Of a stretch of DNA of 14,084 nucleotides, positions 6,934-13,979 are shown one piece after another. Source of the DNA: Ruminococcus sp. UBA3855. Lineage in GTDB: Bacteria > Bacillota > Clostridia > Oscillospirales > Ruminococcaceae. Positions within the stretch are counted from its first letter, which is position 1, and the number at the start of each line of letters is the position of its first letter. The notes below the pieces were generated by a model. The model was not told where the DNA came from and searched no databases. It saw only the letters and a program-made list of their open reading frames with translations. The DNA is taken from positions 1-14,084 of the forward strand of contig DGHF01000179.1 of NCBI GenBank assembly GCA_002392545.1, in the 5' to 3' direction. Both the position numbers and the translations under genes were made by a program.

Positions 6934-6964
6934 AAAATTTTTTCACAAAAAAGTTTTTTCAGGG
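6928..6964 (+). terminator. Inverted repeat spanning the 6469 gene stop; possible terminator
   Basis: CCCTGAAAAA (6928-6937) pairs perfectly with TTTTTCAGGG (6955-6964) around an A/T-rich 17-nt loop that itself contains TTTTTT-CAC-AAAAAA. The repeat includes the TGA stop (6931-6933). It lacks a T-tract after the stem, so termination would be weak or depend on the inner hairpin and the T-run at 6954-6959. It ends one base before the next promoter. Confidence 0.5.
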
Positions 6965-6965
6965 C

Positions 6966-6994
6966 TTGACAAATCTTGTCGAATGTGATATAAT
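6966..6994 (+). promoter_or_regulatory. Consensus promoter of the leader / ClpP-VirD4 operon
   Basis: TTGACA (6966-6971) and TATAAT (6989-6994) are perfect with 17-bp spacing. Transcription should begin near 7001. The element resembles the 6400-6428 promoter beyond the two boxes (TTGACAAAT, GAAT in the spacer, and GCTA downstream). Confidence 0.93.
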
Positions 6995-7000
6995 AAAGCT

Positions 7001-7113
7001 ATGCTATTACTCAGGCTGTAATTTTGGCAGACATGGTGTCTGCGTAAGTCATCCGTAATGATTTCGATTTGTTCAATTCCGAGATACCATCCTTTTTGGT
7101 ATCTCATTTTTTT
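7001..7113 (+). ncRNA. Structured 5' leader with attenuator-like switch (or terminated small RNA)
   Basis: From the predicted start, three hairpins can form. P1 is GCAGACA (7027-7033) with TGTCTGC (7037-7043). P2 is AAGTCAT (7046-7052) with ATGATTT (7058-7064), including one G-U pair. The third is the terminator at 7081-7105. The 3' side of P1 (7033-7041, AUGGUGUCU) can also pair with the 5' arm of the terminator (7082-7090, AGAUACCAU) over 9 bp with one G-U. P1 plus terminator and the alternative pairing exclude each other, which is the layout of a transcription attenuator. A mini-ORF ATG CTA TTA CTC AGG CTG TAA starts at 7001. I recognise no known riboswitch or T-box motif. A stand-alone small RNA of about 110 nt is the alternative. 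Confidence 0.7.
7081..7113 (+). terminator. Intrinsic terminator inside the leader, upstream of the 7140 gene
   Basis: GAGATACCA (7081-7089) pairs perfectly with TGGTATCTC (7097-7105), followed by ATTTTTTT (7106-7113). It lies about 80 nt after the predicted transcript start and 27 nt before the first operon gene, so downstream expression needs readthrough or a separate promoter. No second promoter is visible in 7114-7139. Confidence 0.93.
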
Positions 7114-7139
7114 CCGAAACAGAGAGGAGTGTTGTCGTT

Positions 7140-7508
7140 ATGACCTTGCAGGAACTGAAACAACAGTCAAAAGACCATGTTATCCGCAGTCCGCAGATGA
7201 TGGAAACCATCATGCAGACATTTTCTGAACTGACTGACGAGGAATTGTATGACCAGTGGCTTCGGGATACTCATGCACCATTGGGAGAAATCCTTGAGGA
7301 AATGAAGAAAAGCCCTGTATGCGAAAAACAGGAACATTATTCTTTGAAAGAAATTGTGGATTATGTGGAAACTCTTGTAGATGGTGCAATTGACGAACGT
7401 GGAATCAAGGATGCAACAATTTATTCTAAAAATAATTTCGAATTGCGGATGCTTGCCGCCTTGCCTAACTGCATTCTTCCTCCCCTTCGTTCAAGAAAGG
7501 ATGGTTGA
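7140..7508 (+). CDS. Hypothetical protein, first gene of ClpP-VirD4 operon
   Basis: The 122-residue protein is not recognised. It is mostly helical and charged, with no signal peptide or membrane segment. The N-terminal half is rich in Glu, Gln and Met (MTLQELKQQSKDH..., FSELTDEELYDQWLRD). The C-terminal end is different in character (FELRMLAALPNCILPPLRSRKDG), with Pro and basic residues. ATG 7140 is preceded by GAGGAG (7124-7129) at 10-nt spacing. The stop lies 5 nt before the preferred start of the next gene, so the two are probably translated together. Expression depends on readthrough of the leader terminator. It may be an adaptor or partner of the downstream protease or ATPase, but that rests only on position. 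Confidence 0.85.
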   Translation: MTLQELKQQSKDHVIRSPQMMETIMQTFSELTDEELYDQWLRDTHAPLGEILEEMKKSPVCEKQEHYSLKEIVDYVETLVDGAIDERGIKDATIYSKNNFELRMLAALPNCILPPLRSRKDG

Positions 7509-7513
7509 ACCGG

Positions 7514-8041
7514 ATGGATTGGAAAACAGAGTTCACAACAGAAAATACAAAATTGAAGTCCCTGAAAGGACTGAATACAGAATTTGACAGAAGTGATGCA
7601 GAAGCTCTTGCAGTGAAGAAAGTAAGGGAATCTTTGCAGAAAGTGTTACAGCGTCCTGTCAATTCCAGAAAATTACATGAAATGTTCTTTTCGTTTGGCT
7701 TGCGTGAATATTGCGTTTATCTGAGCAAAATTCCAGAGCTTGCAAAATATGACTATATTACCGCCTATAGCCGTCTGATGGGGTACAGTGCCATTGAAAC
7801 CAAAAGACGTGATGACAATGGGATAAACGGTAAAGAAATCACGGTGGGGCTGATGCTCCAGAAGGCAAATGACCTTTTCGCCTATACAGAAGATTATGCA
7901 TGGGTTCTGGATAACCGCACATTGAAGCGGTATCCGCCTGATATCATTGCATGTTACATTGTTGACGTGCTGTTGATAAAGCCTTTTTATGTGTTAAAGA
8001 AGGGAGAGAGTAAAAATGGGATTGATTCCGAATGTGATTAA
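7514..8041 (+). CDS. Hypothetical protein, second gene of ClpP-VirD4 operon
   Basis: The protein has 175 residues from ATG 7514 and is not recognised. It appears cytoplasmic, helical and moderately basic in the N-terminal half, with aromatic-rich segments (MFFSFGLREYCVYL, YDYITAYSRLMGYS, LFAYTEDYAWVLDN) and a hydrophobic stretch near the end (IIACYIVDVLLIKPFYVL) that is too charged to be a clear membrane helix. The in-frame TTG at 7505 overlaps the previous stop as TTGA but sits directly against the AAAGGATGG ribosome-site candidate. ATG 7514 has a better 9-nt spacing and is preferred. Its last 26 nt overlap the start of the ClpP-like gene in another frame, which implies tight translational coupling. 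Confidence 0.82.
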   Translation: MDWKTEFTTENTKLKSLKGLNTEFDRSDAEALAVKKVRESLQKVLQRPVNSRKLHEMFFSFGLREYCVYLSKIPELAKYDYITAYSRLMGYSAIETKRRDDNGINGKEITVGLMLQKANDLFAYTEDYAWVLDNRTLKRYPPDIIACYIVDVLLIKPFYVLKKGESKNGIDSECD

Positions 8042-8636
8042 GGAAAGTGCAAGAGGCTGGCAGACCGTCCGGATTGATGACGTTCTGTTGCAGAAACGTG
8101 CCGTATTCCTGACCGAAGAAGTGAATGCACAGTCAAGCATTGACTTGCTGAAACAGTTCATGTATCTTGAACAGGAAGACAGTGAGAAAGAAATTGTCTT
8201 CTGTATCAACAGTCCGGGGGGAGAAGTCGGAGCTGGTCTGGCGGTGTATGATTATCTCCGTCTTATGAAGTCCCCCGTCCGTACGGTCTGCATTGGTACA
8301 GCTGCGAGCATGGGTTCAATTTTGTTCCTTGCAGGGGACAAGAGAGAAATGCTCCCTCACAGCCGTATCATGATTCATGACCCCGCATTCTCCGGCGGAA
8401 GTTATGCCGGAAAAAAGCCCAATGAAATTGAGGAAGTCCTTAAAGACCTTCGCTACACACAGGAAACGCTTTGTAATATCCTTGCAGAGCGCACCGGACA
8501 GCCCCTCGAAACGATTTATGAAAAAACGAAAAAGGATACCTATTTTAGTGCAGAGGAGGCTATCGAGTTTGGTCTTGCGACCGGTATCGTCACGATTCCG
8601 GAAGCTCTTCAACCCACAGAAGGAGGCAACGAATGA
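8016..8636 (+). CDS. ClpP-like serine protease (family S14)
   Basis: The 206-residue protein has the ClpP fold motifs: oxyanion region INSPGGEVGAG (64-74), nucleophile Ser98 in GTAASMGS, His121 in SRIMIHDP and Asp174 in KKDTYFSAEEA. The triad is complete and correctly spaced. Length matches housekeeping ClpP, but the N-terminus (MGLIPNVIKESARGWQTVRI) is not the usual axial-loop sequence, and the region after the His is unusual (DPAFSGGSYAGKKPNEIEEV). It is therefore probably a paralogue with a dedicated partner rather than the main ClpP. Phage and element-borne ClpP-like proteases are another option. ATG 8016 has AGGGAG (8001-8006). Its stop overlaps the VirD4-like start (ATGA, 8633-8636), so protease and ATPase are likely made in fixed ratio. 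Whether the ATPase feeds it substrates is speculation. Confidence 0.93.
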   Translation: MGLIPNVIKESARGWQTVRIDDVLLQKRAVFLTEEVNAQSSIDLLKQFMYLEQEDSEKEIVFCINSPGGEVGAGLAVYDYLRLMKSPVRTVCIGTAASMGSILFLAGDKREMLPHSRIMIHDPAFSGGSYAGKKPNEIEEVLKDLRYTQETLCNILAERTGQPLETIYEKTKKDTYFSAEEAIEFGLATGIVTIPEALQPTEGGNE

Positions 8637-9928
8637 ACGAGAATTTCAACGAACGTCTTTTAGCGCAAGATATCACGGTTTGCAATGATACCATTGCAAC
8701 AGGTCTCAATAATAATGACCTGATTGTTGGTCCTTCTGGCGCAGGAAAAACAGGCGGTTACGTCATCCCCAATATCCTGCAAGCCGACGGCAGTCTCATT
8801 GTTGCCGATACCAAAGGCAACCTTTGCAGAAAGGTTGGTCCTACACTCCGTCAGCGTGGCTATGACATCTATGTTGTAAATTTCGTCAATCCCGACCAGT
8901 CCTGTACATATAACCCTCTTGATTATATCGCCGTGGACGAAAAAGGCAGAGTCCGTGAGCAGGATGTTATCACCATCGCAAAGGCTCTCGTTCCTGACCT
9001 TACCAAAAATGACCCCTTTTGGGATACTTCTGCAAGAACGGTTGTTTGCAGTCTGATTGCCTACGTGAAAGAAGTTCTCCCCCCCGAAGAACAGAATCTG
9101 AATTCTGTTTCTGAGGTCTTCAAGCTCATGAGCAGTCAGTACAATGAACAGCATAACAGCGGAAATGAAGCTTGTGTGCCGTTCTTGGAAGAATGGGCTG
9201 TTGTCCGTCCGGACAGTTTCGCCGTCAAAAAATATCAGATGGTAAAAAGCTCCATGCCTGCCGAAAAAACATGGGCTGGTATCGCCTCTACTGCGGCGGC
9301 GGCACTGGATATTTTCGATTTCCGTGAAGCAATCCAGTTGTTTGGCGGGAAGCATAGTTTTCACTTTGGAGACCTCGGTCACAGAAAATGCGCTGTGTTC
9401 CTCAATGTGAGCGACACAGACCGCAGTCTTGACAGGCTTGTCAATCTGTTCTATACACAGGCTTTGCAGATGCTTTGCCGTGAAGCCGACAAGAACCCTG
9501 ACAGCCGTCTTGAAATTCCAGTTCGTCTGTATCTGGACGATTTCGCAACAAATGCCTATATTCCGGATTTCGACAAGACCATTTCTATCATTCGTTCCAG
9601 AAATATTTCTGTGAGTGTCATTCTCCAGAGTCTGACACAGCTCGAAACCATGTACGACCACCCCACTGCCATGACCATTGTCAACAACTGCGACCACATT
9701 CTGTATCTTGGCGGAAACGACCTCAAAACGGCGGAATTCATTTCCGCTTATGCCGATAAGCCTGTAGAGCGTGTTCTCTGCATGGGTCTTGACAAAGCCT
9801 TTGTCATTACCCGTGGCAAGAAAGCTGCCTACACTGACAAAATTAAGCCGTATTCGTTTCATCTTCCTGTCCCCGAAAGCAAAGACCTCTCAGAATGGAA
9901 GACAGGCATCTATAAAGAACGTGAATAA
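8633..9928 (+). CDS. Soluble VirD4/TraG-type ATPase lacking membrane anchor
   Basis: The 431-residue protein has Walker A GPSGAGKT (33-40), followed by the family segment IVADTKGNLCRKVGPTLRQRGY and later YNPLDY, both typical of TraG/VirD4 coupling proteins. Walker B is VRLYLDDFA (about 296-304), and the downstream helix/strand block IRSRNISVSVILQSLTQLE and LGGNDLKTAEFIS are also family-typical. Known T4 coupling proteins start with two membrane helices and are usually 500-700 residues. Here Walker A begins at residue 33, so the anchor is absent and the protein should be cytoplasmic. ATG 8633 has AGGAGG (8621-8626) and overlaps the ClpP-like stop, so the short N-terminus looks genuine rather than a mis-called start. 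No relaxase, VirB4/VirB6 or integrase gene is visible nearby. C-rich codons are more frequent than in neighbouring genes, a possible sign of separate origin. It is the last gene before a strong terminator. Confidence 0.9.
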   Translation: MNENFNERLLAQDITVCNDTIATGLNNNDLIVGPSGAGKTGGYVIPNILQADGSLIVADTKGNLCRKVGPTLRQRGYDIYVVNFVNPDQSCTYNPLDYIAVDEKGRVREQDVITIAKALVPDLTKNDPFWDTSARTVVCSLIAYVKEVLPPEEQNLNSVSEVFKLMSSQYNEQHNSGNEACVPFLEEWAVVRPDSFAVKKYQMVKSSMPAEKTWAGIASTAAAALDIFDFREAIQLFGGKHSFHFGDLGHRKCAVFLNVSDTDRSLDRLVNLFYTQALQMLCREADKNPDSRLEIPVRLYLDDFATNAYIPDFDKTISIIRSRNISVSVILQSLTQLETMYDHPTAMTIVNNCDHILYLGGNDLKTAEFISAYADKPVERVLCMGLDKAFVITRGKKAAYTDKIKPYSFHLPVPESKDLSEWKTGIYKERE

Positions 9929-9932
9929 TATT

Positions 9933-9963
9933 AAAACCGCCCTCATGATGGGGGCGGTTTTTT
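9933..9963. terminator. Bidirectional terminator between VirD4-like gene and sbcC
   Basis: AAAACCGCCCTC (9933-9944) pairs with GGGGGCGGTTTT (9950-9961) with one G-U, across a 5-nt loop, followed by TT. On the - strand the stem ends in TTTTAATATTATT. It closes both the + strand operon and the sbcDC transcript. Confidence 0.93.
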
Positions 9964-9965
9964 GG

Positions 9966-12554
9966 TTATGCCATTTCAATGATACTTCCTTCTGGGGTTT
10001 TGGTGACACGAATCTGATGGTCAATTCTCATGCGCAGTTCTTCCACGTGGGAAATGACACCAATCATTCTGTTACTGTCTGCCAATTTTCTAAGCAAATT
10101 CACAGCCTGCCGGAGCGTGTCGCCGTCCAGCGTTCCAAAGCCTTCATCAATGAAAAGCGTGTCAAGCTCTACCCCTCCGCTGTTATCCTGCACCACGTCC
10201 GAAAGCCCCAGAGCCAGTGAAAGCGAAGCTAAGAACGATTCACCGCCGGAAAGTGTGCTGACATCTCTCCATATTCCGGTGTTTCTGTCCCATACTTCCA
10301 AATCAAGTCCCGACTGGGAACGCCCGTTGACGGCACTTTCACGGCATCTTAATGCAAATTGTTCATCTGTCAGCATTCCAAGCCGTTCATTTGCATGAGC
10401 CACGACACAACGGAAATAATGCTGTTGAATATACGTTTCAAGCTTTAATTTCGCCTGTCCGCTTCCCATCTGTCCGCTGACGGTTTTGTACATTTCTGAA
10501 ACAGTGAACCATTTTTTCCGGAGAATCTCAATCCATGAAAGAAGTTCTTCGAGTTCTTCAATGATTTTTTCATTGTTGTGAATGGCATTGCCGGAAGTGC
10601 GGATTTCCGATTCACAGCCTTCAAGGGCATTTTTGACAGCGGTCAGACGTGTTTCCAGTTTTTCAGTGGGCTGATATGTCTTTCCCTCTGTCTGCGATTC
10701 AAGGAGCTGAATATTTGATGTGACGGCTTTCACGTCAGATTCATATTTTTTGATTTTCTTGTCAAGTGCATCAATTTCCTTATTGTCACGTTTTGCCCTC
10801 TGGTAGTCGTCAACATCTTCAAAATGATTTTCTTCAAGGGCATATTTGAAAGCGTCTTCTTCACGGCTGATTTTCTCTTTGAGCTGTTCGAGGGCGGTTT
10901 CTAATTCCTTGATTCTTCCGGAAATCTGGTCAGAATCGCTTTTTGATTTGCGGAATGCTTTCTCGGATTTTTCTAAAGCTTCACGCAGTTTCAGGAGGAG
11001 ATTTTGATTTGCAAGGAGTTTGTCGCCGAGCATTTCTTCCGTAAGTCCCTGAATATAGGGATTTCTGCGGAGTGTCTGCAATTCAGCGGTCAAAGTGGTG
11101 CATTCTTCGGATTTCTGAGCGGAAATTTCAGCCTGTTTTGTTTTATGCAATTCAGCCTTTTTCAAATCTGTTTCAGTGGGAGTACCAGCCGGACGAACTG
11201 CCTTTTTGGGGTGGTGGGTACTTCCGCAGACCGGACAAGGCTCATTTTCTATGAGCTTTTCAGCAATCAGTCCAGCCTGACCCAAGAAATACAATTCCTG
11301 CATACGGCGGTACTGTCTTTCGGCAATTTCCAGAACTCCATTCACACGAGTGAATTCCGAGGTTGCAATTCTGAGTTTTTCCTCTTTTTCTTTGATTTGG
11401 CGGAAAATAGGTCTTGCTTGTTCGAGGTCATGAATTTCCTTTTGCAGGGTTTCGATTTGTTCAGCATCTTTCTGGGCTTTCTGGAAACGTGCTTCATTCT
11501 GACGGTGTTCTTCGGTAATTTGTTCGAATTTCTGACAGAGTTTGTCATATTCTCCGGTTTTTCGGTCTCGTTCACGCTGAGAGGTGACAAGCACTCTTTC
11601 TGAACTCATCACTCCAAGAGCATCCCTTGCACGGTTGAGAATGGTTTCATAGTCCTGCATGGCAGTTTCCTGCGCTTTCAATGTTTCGAGTTCGGAACGC
11701 TTTTTTGCAAGTTCATCCAACTGACTGTTAGTAGTTCTGGCTTCTGTGATGGTGCGAATCAGCGCATCATTTTCCTTGTTAAGTTTTTGCTGTTTTTCGG
11801 TGACAGTTTTCTGTTTTTGTTCATAAATCTGATTTTGAATGCGGATTGTTTCGAGGTATTGGGGAGCGGTGGCAATTTCAGAAGCAAAATAGGGCTTGTG
11901 TTCGGAATCGAATACCCCTCTTTTCATGGAGCTGAGAATTTCGCTTTCTTTTTTCTCATATTGTTTCTGATATTCTGCGGAACGAATGCGTAATTTTTCT
12001 TCGAACTGCTCATAAATTTCCGTATGGAATAAACACTGAAAAATTGTTCTTCTGTCCTGACTGTTGGCACTGATGATTTTCTGAAATTCGCCTTGTGCAA
12101 TCATGATTGTTTGAGCGAATTGTTCACGTTTCAGGCGGAACATGTTCTCAATGGCATGATTCACCTCTGTGCTTTTGTCAGCAATCATTTTTTCAGTGGT
12201 ATTGCAGAAAAGAGAGGCTTCCGGAGTAGATTCACGCTTTCCGTTTTTCATGCGGATTTTAATGGAGCGTTCAACAGTGTATTCCATTCCCTGATGTTCG
12301 AACAGCAGTTTCACGGAGAGTTTTTCTTTCTGTGAAACATAATCAGAATGGATATTTTTCATTTCCCTGCGTTTATTTCCCCCGCTTCCCTCACCATAAA
12401 GAGCGAACGAAATCGCATCGAAAATGGTCGTTTTTCCTGAACCGGTATTTCCGGTAATCAAGAAAACACCCTGTGTTCCGAGGTGGCGGAAATCAATGAC
12501 AGTTTCCTTGGCAAACGTGCCGAATGCGTTCATAGTCAATTGTAATGGTTTCAT
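9966..12554 (-). CDS. sbcC: Exonuclease subunit SbcC (Rad50-like ATPase)
   Basis: The 862-residue protein has Walker A GNTGSGKTT (35-43), two long coiled-coil arms (about 180-430 and 450-720), the zinc hook CPVC (Cys440, Cys443), the ABC signature LSGGE (768-772) and Walker B LFIDEGFG (800-807, Glu804). It forms a complex with SbcD that opens and trims DNA ends and cleaves hairpins or palindromes, using ATP to control nuclease access. At 862 residues it is shorter than the roughly 1050 of E. coli SbcC, which suggests shorter arms, but all motor and hook motifs are present. ATG 12554 overlaps the sbcD stop by 4 nt and has AGGAGG 7 nt upstream. Confidence 0.96.
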   Translation of the reverse strand: MKPLQLTMNAFGTFAKETVIDFRHLGTQGVFLITGNTGSGKTTIFDAISFALYGEGSGGNKRREMKNIHSDYVSQKEKLSVKLLFEHQGMEYTVERSIKIRMKNGKRESTPEASLFCNTTEKMIADKSTEVNHAIENMFRLKREQFAQTIMIAQGEFQKIISANSQDRRTIFQCLFHTEIYEQFEEKLRIRSAEYQKQYEKKESEILSSMKRGVFDSEHKPYFASEIATAPQYLETIRIQNQIYEQKQKTVTEKQQKLNKENDALIRTITEARTTNSQLDELAKKRSELETLKAQETAMQDYETILNRARDALGVMSSERVLVTSQRERDRKTGEYDKLCQKFEQITEEHRQNEARFQKAQKDAEQIETLQKEIHDLEQARPIFRQIKEKEEKLRIATSEFTRVNGVLEIAERQYRRMQELYFLGQAGLIAEKLIENEPCPVCGSTHHPKKAVRPAGTPTETDLKKAELHKTKQAEISAQKSEECTTLTAELQTLRRNPYIQGLTEEMLGDKLLANQNLLLKLREALEKSEKAFRKSKSDSDQISGRIKELETALEQLKEKISREEDAFKYALEENHFEDVDDYQRAKRDNKEIDALDKKIKKYESDVKAVTSNIQLLESQTEGKTYQPTEKLETRLTAVKNALEGCESEIRTSGNAIHNNEKIIEELEELLSWIEILRKKWFTVSEMYKTVSGQMGSGQAKLKLETYIQQHYFRCVVAHANERLGMLTDEQFALRCRESAVNGRSQSGLDLEVWDRNTGIWRDVSTLSGGESFLASLSLALGLSDVVQDNSGGVELDTLFIDEGFGTLDGDTLRQAVNLLRKLADSNRMIGVISHVEELRMRIDHQIRVTKTPEGSIIEMA

Positions 12555-13669
12555 GAGAGTTCCTCCTGCAATTCGTCAAAAATTTCCTTTGCAATGTCAA
12601 GCTGTTCCTTTGTGGGTTCAGTTTGATTATTCTGCATGGTGAAAAATTCACGGAATAATTCAAGCGGTGTCTGATTCTGGGGCGTTTCCACAACGGGAAT
12701 GTCCCAGTCTTTTTTGATTTTCTCGTTATTCAGGCGGATGTTGAGCAATTTCGGGAAATTACTGCGGAGGGAAATTCTTGCATCTGGAATGACGGTTTCA
12801 TCTGTCAGGAGAATACGAACATAATCTTCTGTTCTGTTGGCTTTCATCAGTTCACTGAAAGAGCCTTGTATTGTACGCACATCATGGGGGAGCTGAATGG
12901 GGAATTCTTCAATCCGGATTTTGTCTTTCCCCTTGATTTCTACGACAGTGAATGTTTTCTTCTGGTGTTCTTCCGAAATGGAATATTTCAGCGGAGAGCC
13001 GGCATATCTTATGGTATCACGTCCGCAGGTCTGAGGCTGGTGCAGGTGTCCTAATGCAACATAATCAAAGTCGGAAAAGATTTCTGCATTGATATTGTCC
13101 AGACCACCGACGGAAAATTCTTCTGATTCGCAGGTAATCCCTCCAGTAATGAATTGATGTGCAACCAGAATATTGACCTTGCTTTTGTCAATGGGGGAAT
13201 GGTCTAAGACAATTTTCAGGGCTTCTTCATAGGTTGTAAAGGGGATACCCTGATAAACGGAGTGTACCCTCTGGGGAGTCAGGAAAGGCAATAAATAAAT
13301 CTGAATATCCTCTTCCGGAGATTTGACCGCCTGTAATGTTCCGTCAAATTCTGTCGTGACAGTAATATGATTCACTTTCAGCAGTTCGGAAAAATAGGAA
13401 ATTCTTCCGGCGGAATCATGGTTTCCGCTGATGATGTCAACAGGAATTCCCATATTGCTCAGGCTTGCCAGAAATCCGGAAAAAACCTGCATCGCTTCCA
13501 CAGAGGGGTTGGACTTGTCGTAAACGTCCCCTGCAATGATAACCTCATCACAACGGCAGTCATCAATAATTTGCAGAGCCTGTTCCAATACCTTTTTCTG
13601 GTCGTCAAGCAGGGAATATTCATAGAGTTTCTTCCCGATATGCAGGTCAGCCAGATGCAGAAATCTCAT
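12551..13669 (-). CDS. sbcD: Exonuclease subunit SbcD (Mre11-like nuclease)
   Basis: The 372-residue calcineurin-like phosphoesterase has the five expected metal-site motifs: DLH (Asp8, His10), GDVYD (47-51, Asp48), GNHD (82-85), a His near residue 170 (VAHQFI) and GHLH (His208, His210). With SbcC it forms an ATP-dependent nuclease for DNA ends and hairpins. It starts 12 nt after the stop of the small upstream gene with ribosome site AAGGGGG, and its stop overlaps the sbcC start. The three genes therefore form one operon. Confidence 0.96.
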   Translation of the reverse strand: MRFLHLADLHIGKKLYEYSLLDDQKKVLEQALQIIDDCRCDEVIIAGDVYDKSNPSVEAMQVFSGFLASLSNMGIPVDIISGNHDSAGRISYFSELLKVNHITVTTEFDGTLQAVKSPEEDIQIYLLPFLTPQRVHSVYQGIPFTTYEEALKIVLDHSPIDKSKVNILVAHQFITGGITCESEEFSVGGLDNINAEIFSDFDYVALGHLHQPQTCGRDTIRYAGSPLKYSISEEHQKKTFTVVEIKGKDKIRIEEFPIQLPHDVRTIQGSFSELMKANRTEDYVRILLTDETVIPDARISLRSNFPKLLNIRLNNEKIKKDWDIPVVETPQNQTPLELFREFFTMQNNQTEPTKEQLDIAKEIFDELQEELS

Positions 13670-13681
13670 AAAAATACCCCC

Positions 13682-13906
13682 TTATTCCAGAGTCTGACGG
13701 AGATGTTGCACAAACTCCAAGTCTTCCTGTGTAATGCGGATATTGGTTACAATTTTGCTTCCGGACGAGTCTGTGATGCTGATTTCAAGAAGGCTGTCTT
13801 CTTCAATATGCTGTCCGGCATAACCGAAAAATTCGACAAATTTCGGGTGCCTTTCATGAAATTGTTCAATCAGGGGTTTCAAATGCATAAAATTCATTGG
13901 ATTCAT
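13682..13906 (-). CDS. Small unknown protein upstream of sbcDC
   Basis: The protein has 74 residues from ATG 13906, beginning MNPMNFMHLKPLIEQFHERH. The frame is open further upstream (to 13987), but that part crosses the ppdK terminator. GTGAGG lies about 8 nt before ATG 13906, so 13906 is chosen. The predicted fold is a helix (HLKPLIEQFHERHPKFVEFF), a small beta section (LLEISITDSSGSKIVTNIRI) and a final helix (EDLEFVQHLRQTL). The family is not recognised. It is 12 nt from sbcD in one direction, so it is probably co-expressed with the nuclease. It could be an accessory or regulatory protein, but nothing in the sequence shows this. Confidence 0.8.
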   Translation of the reverse strand: MNPMNFMHLKPLIEQFHERHPKFVEFFGYAGQHIEEDSLLEISITDSSGSKIVTNIRITQEDLEFVQHLRQTLE

Positions 13907-13943
13907 GGGAAAATACCTCACTTCTTGATATTTTGATAATGGA

Positions 13944-13979
13944 AAGAAAAACTGCTGTATGCAGGACACACAGCAGTTT
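13944..13979 (-). terminator. Terminator of ppdK (- strand)
   Basis: AAACTGCTGT (13949-13958) pairs perfectly with ACAGCAGTTT (13970-13979) across an 11-nt loop. On the - strand the stem is followed by TTCTTTCC, giving a short T-rich tail. It separates ppdK from the small gene and sbcDC. Confidence 0.85.

Noticed and set aside
7001..7113. Known small RNA or riboswitch (SRP RNA, 6S RNA, T-box, THF, c-di-GMP, glutamine, fluoride)
   Set aside because: The signature motifs of those classes are not present; kept as an unassigned leader.
7505..7513. TTG start at 7505 for the second operon gene
   Set aside because: It abuts the ribosome-site candidate; ATG 7514 has normal spacing. The TTGA overlap keeps it possible.
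8016..8636. Phage capsid-maturation protease
   Set aside because: The neighbouring gene is VirD4-like, not portal or terminase, and no capsid genes are present.
8660..9862. 400-codon open frame on the - strand opposite the VirD4-like gene
   Set aside because: No recognisable motif or ribosome site; the + strand frame has full VirD4 motifs.
6469..9963. Complete integrative/conjugative element
   Set aside because: No integrase, relaxase, VirB4-like gene or flanking direct repeats are visible; flanking genes are core metabolism and repair.
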